A stretch of DNA of 64,000 nucleotides from Owenia fusiformis (lineage: Eukaryota > Annelida > Polychaeta > Sabellida > Oweniidae). Below are positions 25,241-37,300 of the stretch, piece by piece. Each line of letters begins with the position of its first letter. The first letter of the stretch is position 1. Where the stretch lies: contig CAIIXF020000006.1 in the NCBI GenBank assembly GCA_903813345.2, positions 1,922,001 through 1,986,000 of the forward strand, written 5' to 3'. The notes beneath the pieces are model-generated. The model was not told the origin of the DNA, searched no databases, and saw nothing but the letters and a program-made list of their open reading frames with translations. The position numbers were made by a program, and so were the translations under genes.

Positions 25241-25344
25241 AACATTCTTGGCCTGATAATAATACTGCAAAATACATTGAAGTTGGACTTGTTGACAAAA
25301 ATTTGGTCATTGTAAAAAGTAAGGCGAGAAACCAGGGAACAATA

Positions 25345-28300
25345 ATGGCTGCAACTGAAGTGTTATACATGATGGAAAAGGTAAGGAAGATTGTAATATT
25401 TACATCTTGGTTTGCTTGCTCATTTGATATGCTGTATTTTTACAAATATATAGGCCTGCCATTATTAGTCGGAATGTCGACTTGTCAGTCAAAATGAAAG
25501 TTCAACAACGAAGTCGACAACAATCCCGTCATATCGATTAAAAACAATATAAACTTCCAGGCGATAATTAGTGATTTTTTACTTGCCTTGCAGTGATCTC
25601 CCGGGGTTTTTCTCAGGTTGGTGCAAAATTCTCATTTTCACAATTTAGACCAAAATTTGTCAAAATATGCCAATTTTTCATGATTTTTCTCATTTTCAAA
25701 TGTAAGTATGTCATGATGCGCAATCTAACTACCGGAAATGATTATTGGAACAATTTCCTCGGTTTATGTTCTTATTAATAATGACTTATAAAATGACTGA
25801 CTTGTGGAAATACTTTGGGTTTATAACCAGTACACGATAAATTGTTATTATTCGTAAAATTTATACTTGTTTCATTTATTGGTACACATGTTTGCGTAAC
25901 TGTATTCATATCTTGAACTATATCCCAATCATAACACCGCCCTATATATTACTACGCGTTCATGAATCAAATAGTTCTACTACTAGTATTTTTGAGTTGT
26001 AAGTTTGATTGTCGACAACATTCAGTAAAGTTTGACTGTCGACACGTGACATTTGAGTTCGATGGCAGGCATACTACTACATATACAAGGGCTATGTAGT
26101 GGAAGGTTTAGGATACAAAGTTTCTCCCGAGGGAAATATATGTATCCCCTGAGGGACTGCAGTTATAGATGACAGTATGGGTACATGTAGATATCTATAA
26201 TGCTCCCTAGATACACATTCCCGAATGTTATGTCTTTCTAGAACCTCACAAGGTATGGGTTACATCGTACATTATCTTTTATTAAGTCAGGTTATTATGT
26301 CATATCAATGTGATCCATCCAAAAGAAATTCAGTATGCACCTGTCTATATTTTTTTTTATATTTTATCCATCATCTCTAAATATAGATACTGTTGCACTT
26401 TAAATTTCCTTTTATCCTTCACATTTATTTGACTTAGCTTCTTAAAAGATAGTTTCTCCTACCCTCTATAAGTGTAAGAGAAACCCCATGTTTCTTTCTG
26501 CTCACTGATTGGTTGAGGAAATGTCAGTGCGGTTGATTGGAATTTATGACCTGGGCTGTGATGGGCTGCTGAACTGTTGTCACAATTATTCAGAGGTTAC
26601 TCTTAACCTAACCTTGGCACGCTTCAACTTTGAAACACCTCCATTGAGTACTATTCCCACTTGAAAGCTTAAAAATTATGTTGCACCTACCTTAGTCAAC
26701 GATTTGAAAAAGACCTTCTACCAAGTTGAAAATTTAAATATTATACTGCATTTTTATATTTAGGATTTGAAAATTACTTTTCATTCAGTTGAAATTCAAC
26801 ATTATATAGTTACTTTGCACCTAGTTGAATTTGAATATTATGTTGCACCTAGTTGTGGATTTGAAAATAACCTTTTACCAAGTTGAAATATTATTGAATA
26901 TTATATTAAACTTAGTTGAAAATTTGAACATTTAAATGTTATTCAAATTAGCTGATAACTCAAGGAGGATTGGCTCCCAGAGTGCACCACCGATATTCTG
27001 TCCCATATATGGGTATGTCGTAATACAAAATTCGAATTCAAACAGCCGCCATTTTGTTCACTTCAACATTTAAATCGTGAATTTTGGTCTTATTTCCAAA
27101 CGAAAAATTCCAAAACTCACAAGAAATGATCGAGATATTGGTTCGAATCTTTTGAACTGTTTATTTTGAATTTATAGTCGGTTTTAATTTCAGAAAATAA
27201 CGACATTTCGACGTTTTCATTGTTGGAAAATATCGAGTTTCGATCCTGGGAGCCAATCCTCCTTGCTGATAACTTAAGATATAATATTGTCATGTTGTAT
27301 GTTGCCTTGGAGACATCCAGGGTAACATGTATAGGAAGTTGAAACATTCAGTAGGTTATCCACGAGGAGATATAATATACCTTTGGGTTTAAACATCTAG
27401 GGGCAGAATGTCTTGCTACTATTTATTTGTAATTTGTCATGGATTATGTAATTTTTACTAAATTATATTTGACATTTGATAAGCTTATGTAAGTATATAC
27501 ACTGGTATATAAACAGTGTGCCTGCATTCATTGCATAAGAGATGTAGTTGACACTAAAGACTGAAGCGAGCAATAGGACATTCTTATAGTTAAAGTTCCG
27601 TTAACATCAATAATTTGTACATAAAAGGAGGCCAAGCATTTCAAGGCTGTATATAAGATGCCATATATGGGTATATATAATAAAATCTAGCCTAAGAAGG
27701 ATTTGATATTACATGTACATGCAAATGTACAACAAACTACAATAGATTTTCTAAAGGATATTTTTGATATTTTACCTTTTGACATCTATAAATGAGCAAG
27801 GTATATATTTTGATTTACTGCATTTTGCTGCAAATCAATTTTAGTTATAAAATTATAATATAAATGAACATTTCAGTCGTCAAAATCTGATTCTCTATGC
27901 TTTAACAGACATTGTTTGTTAGAGGGAATAATTTGGGTACCCTTTGATAATATTTTATATTAGTTGGTAAAATTATTCATTTGTACTCAGTTTCATATAT
28001 GCATATTATTATTTCTTCAAAAGAACTTTCAGAACAATACTCAAAATAAGGTAGAATTATTCCGATATCACCTTTAAATAATGCTTCTGAGAGATCTACT
28101 CTCTTCCAAATAAAGTAAAGGCTGACTAGAACCTATAATAGAAGAAAATATAAAATGTACATTGCTTACCCTTTGCATTCGTTTGACTTCACTTCTTAAA
28201 ATTTTCTGTTTCACATGTTTTTCAGGAAAAGAAAGCCAGTACAGGGTCTATAGGTGCTACATTAGAACCCAGCAGGCCAAAGCAGGTTACTGTCACCCAG

Positions 28301-31300
28301 CCAGGCCAGAAAAATCCCAAACCTACTGGTCCAGCCAAGAGACCATCTGTAAAAGCAGACCTTGTAAGTACTATATGGCACTTATTACACCTAATTATTT
28401 GTCTCTTAAATTATACAGGGTGGGCCAAAAAAAACGCCACTTTTTTTTTCAAAATGCTATAACTTTTTAATTTTTGATACAAAATCATAATTTACATACC
28501 AAATGAAACTTGAGGTTGTTATCTAGCCATTGATCATGAATTATACACTTTTACTTGAATAAAATATGTCACCAGTTCTCACTTAACCATGTGGTGTGCC
28601 ATTATAAATAAGCATAATTTGCATAATGTTACTAAACTGATACGCCCTGATGACCACAAGCTAATAGCCCTAATTCAAACCCAAGTGAGTATATTGTATG
28701 GGGAGGTCTCCAGGAGATGGTATGAAGGCACCCAATCTTAAAATTGCTTAACTAAAGCTGGCAATTAAGACACGTTGAAAAAAATATAGCTAACATTTCA
28801 TTGGTACTGCTATATCAGCAAGGCGACTAAAACTAAAATCTATCATCAAATGGGGTGACGGACCAATTGAACTCCTCTTTTAGATCAAATATAATCCCAG
28901 TTGAAGGACTTGTTACATTATATTATTACTAAGAACCCTTGGCACTATATAACTGCAAAATTTGGGGTATGTAGGTTGGAAAATAAAAAAGTTATAGTGG
29001 CTTGAAAAAAAGTGGCATTTTTTGGCCCACCCTGTATAAATTACGATGTGACATTTTTAGTGAAATAAAATGCAAACAGAAGTTGAAGTAATGGTGGCTT
29101 TCAAATCATAGGATGTACATGTATTTTAAAGTTAAATACTGCTCAATAGTTTATTTTTTTGCATATATTTACGTAATAATCCTAGTATGACATCATTCCA
29201 TCAGCAAGTGGAATTTTAGTAACAAATCGAGTAAATATTTGTTCTCCCTTGATTTTCATCATAAATCGTGTAAATGGCACCAGATTCAAACTGAAAATCG
29301 TAATCTTGTGACATCAATATTGCTGAAAATAGAGCCTGAAAGACAATGGAATTTCAGCGTTTTTTAAAGAGTGACATATTTTGGCATCCCCATTATAATC
29401 TGATAATAAATAAATTATAATCTGATAAATATACCTCAAAGGTAAGCACTAAAAGACATCAGTGTGAATATGTTGAATAAACCTGGATTGAAATTTGTAT
29501 AATTTATTTTTGTCTTTTATAAACATTAGACAAAGACTAAGTGCCTTTTTAATAAAGCAGTCTTATAAAACCTTGGAACCTTGGAAACCTTTGGAAATCT
29601 GTTCTGAATGTTATTTTAGATATTAATATTTTTGTAGGAATTCTGCCAAATTCAAGGACAAGTACAATGTCATAATTGCATTAATAATGAAGGCTAATGA
29701 AAAGGATGAGGTTCATACTGAATGTGGTCATCTTTATATGATTAAACAAGAAATGTTTTGATAAGATTTAAACAAGAAATTGATGCAAAATTGTTGTTGT
29801 TGAGATCTCTAGAATAGACTATCTGACACCAGAAAAAGTTGGAATTTTTTCCAAAAAGTTGCGCGAGGGTTTTGCTTAAATTGTGATTCAAAAAAAAGAA
29901 AAGTTGCAAAAAGTTGAGACTTGTATGATCGGGATCTCTCTCATTAACAGCAGGGGTTTCATTAGCAGCAGGCAACAGGCGATTTTCACCAATTTTCACA
30001 AAATCGCCTGTTGTTTTTAGGGACTTTTCAACTTTTCCATGTTAATAATCTGATTTCCATAATTTTGCCTGTTTTCATTTATTTAGCCTGTTGTGAGAAA
30101 TTCTAGTGAAACCCCTGAACAGTCACAAAAATCGCTTCATATTATGTCTATTAAACTAAAATATTGTAGCAATACAACTTTCTCTGGTATCAGGTATATG
30201 CCTGTCCTTCTGTCTGTCCTTCTATCTGTCTGTCTGTCCATCCATCTATCCCTCCATCAACAATTTTTAGACAGATGCAAACTGCCTTTCATTAATCTGA
30301 AGAGATGTTCATCCATTAAGGGTTGCAATTTTTCGTGCGCTCACCAGCTTCGGATCACTGTAACTTTGTAAATACTTATTGAAAAGTCATGAACTTTTTT
30401 TTAAAATGTATGTACAGACTTCAGGATTAAATAAATTGATAAATCATGCATTTTTATCATCAGGGGTCCCTTGGAGACCCCTTAGAACAAAATCGATCAT
30501 ATATGATCGATTTTGGTTTTTGCTATTTTAAGGGGTCTCCAGGGGCCTTATTTCAATAAAACTGCAAGAATAATGCATTCTCTAAAAGAATGGACCAGTA
30601 GGAACATTTTAAAAAAAAGATTGTTTGAATCTGATGACTCTGTGCAAAGTTAGAGGCACTTGAATCTGACATGTCGCGAAAAAGTATCGAAAACGATAAA
30701 ATCCCATGTTAAATTGCCATAGGGATTTTCCGAGAATTTGCAGTCTCGAAGCTCTAAAAAATTTATTTGTAGGAGTTATGTCATAGTACAAATACCACAG
30801 AAATCAGCATAAGAAGATCTATAATTCTGAGTTTTCAGATTTTTAAATTGAAGTCTCAATAAAAAATTAAATGCTAAAATAATTCCATTTTGAAAAAAAT
30901 CCAACTGCGCCATCTTGAATTATGACGTCACAATGACACTATTTCATTTGCATATTCATATTTTTTTTCAAAAAACATAAAGTATGGGTATAGCCCTTCA
31001 AAATGACATATAACTTATTGGGTGTTGCTTCCTTTTCTTGCTTCTAGATTCATTTACATTTCAGTTTTTCATTTCTTTCCATTTACCCCAAATTTTTCAG
31101 TCATGAAGGAGTTAAGGGTTGCATACTAATGCAGCTTTGCCCCATTTTGGAGAAATCAAAATCTCATATTTTTGACAAATCAATTGATATATATGGAGCA
31201 ATTGATGTTGAGAATGGTGTCATTTTTCATAAAAATCTGTAGTAAGTGGACATTGGGTTTGTCTGAACATAATTATTAGAGTGATCAAAATATTGAAATA

Positions 31301-34300
31301 TATAGCCCAAATGTTAAAATGAAAAATTTCAAAACCAACAAAATGCACTTGTGAGCTTCATGCTAAGAGTGCACTTTGTCCTTTTATATATAATTAACAA
31401 GGTGTAGGTCACAGCGTTTACTTCTTCATAATATACAGACATGTTTTGAATGAATGTAAAACAACCCTTCGTCACGTCTTTCTATCATGTCTTTCCGATA
31501 CTCTATATTTCAAAGCAAACATCCGTTGTCTTAGACAGATGTGTGCGTCATAACAAGTTTAGCTGACTTTGAACATAATTTTCATTTTAAACAACTTCAA
31601 TAAACTTCTGCTAAAGATGTAGTTCATCTTCTTCATCTTCTGTGGTCTTCATGTTTCACCAGACTCATCAACTATATCAAGGATCACTGCTAATACAAAT
31701 CGGTGTTAGATGGGGTGTGGTGGGGTAGAGTCAGGTCGTTTTGTTATTTTCTTAGTATTGAGAAGTTAAAAGTTTTAGCTTTCAATGAGTTTGAAATGAC
31801 GTAAATCGGTTCAATATACACTCAGAAAGTCGTTAAATTAGAAACTTGTTATTTTGACTCGGCCTCAACTGTAAGTGGTCACATTGGTGGAGAAAATAAA
31901 TGAAACTGCTATGATTGCTGATGCTAAATCATTGTAGATTTTCAACCTTGCATGTAATTTTCCCATAGATTATTTTTTGCATCCTAGAGTCCGCAAAAGT
32001 AAAATTATCAGATTAATGTAAAATATCTGAGTATACATTGAAAAACATGTCACATGGTACTTCATTTTTTGCAGGATGTATCTAAGGAATTTCAACGATG
32101 TCGAGAAGAAGGTGCCAAACGATTAGACCTCAGTAGACAACAAGTAAGTTCTCAGAATTATAGATGAGGGTAGGATGAAAATCCTAAAATGAGGCTGGGG
32201 TCATACATAGGTCATGGTGACTTAGGTAAATGACATTAGGTTGGGTGGTTGCTATTTGGTTGAGAGGTTTCTCCTAAAGGTACGTTCACACCAACGGCGA
32301 ATGCCACGCTTTAAATCGGCGAGCAAAGCGCCGTCATTTTTGTCATTTTTCTTCATACCAACGGCGCTTTGATGGCGCTTTAAAGCGGCTTGTAAAGCGG
32401 CACCAAAGCGTAACAAAGTTTGATTAAAGCGTCGGGGTCGTAATAGGTCGTAGAAAAGCTCAGAGTAAAACGGGATATTCGGCAAGAGCGCCAAAAAATT
32501 TTAAACTCTTAAAAAATTTTGGGCGCTCTGTTACGAATCGATTAAGCGCCGAGAGCGTATCAAAGCTTAACAAACCGTAACAAAGCTCAGAAAAACTTGA
32601 TCCAAAGCGTAGGAAAGCTTAACATAGCTCTAAAAGGTTCCTCACGCTTTGATCCCGCTTTGATCAGGCTTTGTTACGCTTGAAATCACGCTTTGAAAAG
32701 CTTTGATAAGCATTATTACGCTTTGATATTATGACGCTTTAAATCAGGCTCTGATACGATTGCAAAACTCTGTTGTGCATTGTTACGCTCTGTTAAGCTC
32801 TGTCACGCATTGGAAAATGTCGAGATCGCCGATTCCATGCCGCTTTTGATCCAATGACTATATAAAGATGCAGTAGATCCATAAAACCATTGCATCTTTG
32901 ACTCGAGAACACGATGGCAGAACAACGAGATCCAGAAATTCCAGATGGACCAGAGCATGACCTATCTGAAGAAGACATGACGTTTGTCGCACGGCGTGAT
33001 ATAGCGTGTGAAAACTTTCAAGCGTAACAAAGCCTAGCAAAGCGTTTCAATCCTTGATTAAAGCGTCTCAATTCGTTGGAAAGCTTGAGAGTCCGTCAGG
33101 AAAGTGTAACAAAGAGTGTCAGATATTGATGAAAGCGTCTGACCTCGTGTCAGATCTTCATGCCAGATCGTAGCAAATCTTGAGACATCTTAACGAAGCG
33201 TGTCAAGTGGTAACAGACCGTGAATAGACTGGGGTCCCCGCTTTGAACCAAGCTGTGTTAAGCTTTCCTACGCTTTGAGTCAAGCTTTGTTGAGCTTTGT
33301 TACGGTTTGTTAAGCTTTGATACGCTCTCGGCGCTTCAATCAATTCGTAACAGAGCGCCCAAAATGTTTAAACAGTTTAACATTTTTTGGCGCTCTTGCC
33401 GAATATCCCGCTTTACTCCGAACTTTTCTACGACCTATTACGATCCCGACGCTTTAATCAAGCTTTGTTACGCTTTGGTGCCGCTTTACAATCCGCTTTA
33501 AAGCGCCATCAAAGCGCCGTTGGTGCGAACGCTTAAACAGTTTAAATTTTTTAGCGCTCTTGCCGAATATCCCGCTTTACTCCCGAGCTTTTCTACGACC
33601 TATTACGACCCCGACGCTTTAATTAAGCTTTGTTACGCTTTGGTGCCGCTTTACAAGCCGCTTTAAAGCGCCATCAAAGCGCCGTTGGTGTGAACGTACC
33701 ATTAAGGAGACAATAGAATATAATCAATGTGATATGTCAAAGCACAGGGTTTAACCCAAACCAACAAACATGCAGTGATTTATCCTATGCCAAGTAGAGT
33801 TTTAGGGAGCTAAGTTGGTAAGATATATCCCGTATCCTGATTTTGAGGTTTCCATATCCAGAACCTCCATATCTCCCGCCATATCTCCCGCTTCGGTGCA
33901 TATCTTCCCGCTTCTGGTAATGCAATAAAATGACTTTGCATATGAATAATTTGTTTATTTTTACACCTTGAACTATTGAAATGGCCATATGCCCCTGGAA
34001 ACTCTACTTGGTATAGGATAAAGCAGTTATGTACGGTCGGTTTGGATATTGGGTTCATCCCTCGTGAGATATGCACATCTACCTTCGGTCCCTACGGTCC
34101 CTCAGGTAGATATGCATATCTCCCTCTGGATAAACCCCATATCCAAGACCTCCCAGTACATAACCCTTATATATATATAGGTACATTAATTATTAATTTA
34201 TGTGATGTTATAATGACTCCATACTTAACAAATATTTAGTTTTATTGAGCTGATACATGTGAATCATTCTCAAGTGATATGTCATGAAGACATAAGGTTT

Positions 34301-37300
34301 AGTGGAATATCATCTTGTGAAAGTACCGTAGCTATCATCAACATAGAATGAATTATTTGTTTCATATTCTTTGACCTGCTTTTGACCAATTATACAACTG
34401 CATGCTTGAAAGTGATACAATTAAATTGGTTTTTCCTGTCATATGAAATAAAAAATAAGTGATTTGATAAAATATGTTTTGTTTACTGGGATTTGCTCAG
34501 TATAAAATTTAATTTCACAATAACTGATGATACTCAAGTCCTTTACTGTATGCAGTATGCACTAGAAGATGTGATCTTACTATTCAGATGCAATGTATTT
34601 CTTTCTTCCAGATTAGTATATTGCCGAGCTCAGTGCGAGAATTAACTCAACTGACAGAGTTATATCTGTATGGGAACAGACTAACAAGTCTACCAGCAGA
34701 GATAGGATATTGTTCAAATTTATTGACACTGGCCCTTAGTGAGAATTCTTTAACTAGTCTGCCTGAAAGACTGGAGCATTTAAAACAATTGAGAGTGCTA
34801 GATTTAAGACATAACAAGCTTAATGAAGTAAGTATCACATTTAACGTGTCTATTGGTATTCACTGTTACAATTGTGCATGGCAGGTATATAGCAGCTACC
34901 TGTTACTCAGTGTGGTGAAATTGCATTGCGAGGAAGCATTTTGACAAAAAAGCTACATAATGAAGGATTTTGTAATTATTAGGTTATACCTAAAATTCCT
35001 CTTAAATAAATAAAATAAGCTTTTTTGTAAAACTACTTGTTAACAAAGCATCAAAATAAATAGTTTGTTATAATTTTACAGTTACCTTACAACTCAAGTA
35101 TAACATGATGAGTTTGTGTGAAATTCTTAAGGATCCTTAAAATAGTTTTCTTTTTCCAAAAATACATTCAATATCAAACCATGAAGTATTTCAGATTAAC
35201 AAACAAGGCTCTTAAAATACTTAATTCAGCTAAAAATAATTTCATTATCAAAAATTTGGGTCTAAATTAACAAGTAGTTAGATTAAGAACTACTTCTGAA
35301 TCTATTTATATTTTTTCTAGATTCCTGAGGTAGTGTACAAATTGACTTCACTTACCACATTATTTCTACGCTTCAACAGAATCAAAATAGTTGGAGAAGA
35401 AATTAGAAATCTTACAGTAAGTGATAAATTCTTCACCTTGCAATGTTACATACCCATATATAGGCATATAAATTAGTCATAAGAGTAAATATTGAGTTGG
35501 TACTGTGGAACTGTGGTACTGGAACAAATCAAAGAATGAAAATTTGAACAACAACAATGTAAAGAGGTCAGCAATTCTTATTATTATATACCGGTAGTTA
35601 TAAAACTACTGCAATTTCACTGTGATGTATCAATTTTTGATGGCATGGCTTTTTAATGTACAAGGTGGGCCAAAAAATGTTAACCATTCTGATTGTGCAG
35701 TACTATAATAGGAGTAGCATTTTTTGGCCAGCCTGAATATATGAATACATAAATGGCAGCATGCTCTGACTAAGATGTTCATTTGACATCTGACTTGGAT
35801 GTACATTTGACATCAAACTGCAGTGTTCTTTAGATCATCTTAAAGTGTAGAAATGACACCTTTGTATATAAACCATGTCTGTTATGTGCTTTTGTTTTTC
35901 AGCATTTATCTATGTTAAGTTTGCGGGAAAATAAAATTCGAGAACTTCCAACAGGCATAGGTCAACTCGTTCATTTAGTGACATTTGATGTCAGTCACAA
36001 TCATCTTGAGCACCTGCCACATGGTGAGTACTAAGTCTATTGGGTTCGTTTTTTGGTGGGATCGTTAATTGTTATGTATGATTCCAATAAAACTTGCAAC
36101 CTTATCGTAAGTTAATATGCTTCCAAAAACGGACCCCTGTACATTATTATTATTATGTGATCATTGTTTCGATGTCACAACCACGAGTGTTGACATATTA
36201 TTATAGTCCCCAACTTTTTTGTGGACTGCAGTTGGTCTTTGGCATTCAGCTGGCATCTGTAACAAATGGCAGTTTGCATGTCAATGCCTTGTCTTACAGA
36301 TGTATTTCCCAGAATGTATATAACCATGTTTGTCTTCCATCAGAACCAAATGAGTCAAAGCTGAGTACCTTGAACAAATCAGGGAGAAAGGAAATATGGA
36401 TTAACTCAAAAATTATATAGAAATGCAAAAAGTTTACATGTCATTTTTTGCATTTTATTGATGATGATGAATGTCATTTTATAAGAATCAAAAATGGACA
36501 GATGTTTTGCTATAGATGTCTATTGATATTAGTAATAGTATTATTATTAATTTACAGTGGGATGATGGAATAGAAAAACAATGTCATAAGGTGCAATACC
36601 CTAACCTAGTCAGTAATCATACTTATCCAGTTCACATACTCCTCTGCAAAGGATTAATATTTGAAATTAGAGAAAATAGCAGCACACGCCTGACCTGTAT
36701 TTGCAAAAATAGGATGTACATGCTCTGGGGTCACCTGATTTCTTAATATTGAGATGAAGTCTTTCAGGATGTAACGGTTGTCTGACCTAAATGTCAGGCC
36801 TGTAGCCAGCTTTTGGCAAAGGGGTTCAGATTTTAAAATATTTCGCTCCCCCTCCCCCTACAGACTACATGCCTGGATTTGATAAAGTATTAAAAATATT
36901 TTCAGAAATTGGTAATTGTGTGCAGCTAAACAATTTAGACCTCCAGCACAATGAATTGCTGGATATTCCTGAGTCCATTGGCAACTTGAAGTCTCTACAA
37001 AGATTAGGTCTTAGGTAAGGATATTGACAAGAGAATATAAATTCATTCAAAAAACTTAACATTTGGGGAAATATTTGGAATAGAATTTAAAACTTACTAA
37101 TTAGATAAATTAACTTCTGAAATATGTTGTGTTTATGCAACTTTACCTAAATGATTCCCAATCCCAATTTTGATCTATTTTGTCAAATCCATTTTTTAAA
37201 TGTATTAGACATGAACTTTCAAGAATATTTTAATGAAGTTTTCTGCTCATCAGCTCAATGAAGGATTGTTGAAAAAAAATTTAAGTGATTTCTGATGATT

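Larger units (their letters stand above)
32279..33700. mobile_element. Foldback DNA element, 1.42 kb
   Basis: Perfect 21-bp terminal inverted repeats (GGTACGTTCACACCAACGGC + G at 32279-32299, complement at 33680-33700) extend into imperfect inverted arms of several hundred bases, rich in AAAGCGTAACAAAGC-type words. The right arm is partly duplicated: an inner copy of the end lies near 33509-33531. The central part (about 32820-33020) is unlike the arms and carries a CCAAT box, a TATATAAAG box and a short ORF. It sits in SHOC2 intron 3. Target duplication is unclear. Confidence 0.85.

Noticed and set aside
25243-25344. Upstream in-frame extension of SHOC2 exon 1
   Set aside because: The frame is open back to 25243 but contains no ATG before 25345; it is treated as 5'UTR.
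32793-33040. Minus-strand ORFs in the foldback core
   Set aside because: They are antisense to the TATA-linked short ORF and have no recognisable domain.
34647-34838. Minus-strand ORF across SHOC2 exon 4
   Set aside because: It is antisense to conserved LRR coding sequence and has no homology.
36094-36746. Plus-strand ORFs between SHOC2 exons 6 and 7
   Set aside because: They lie wholly in an intron, show no LRR pattern and break the exon phase.
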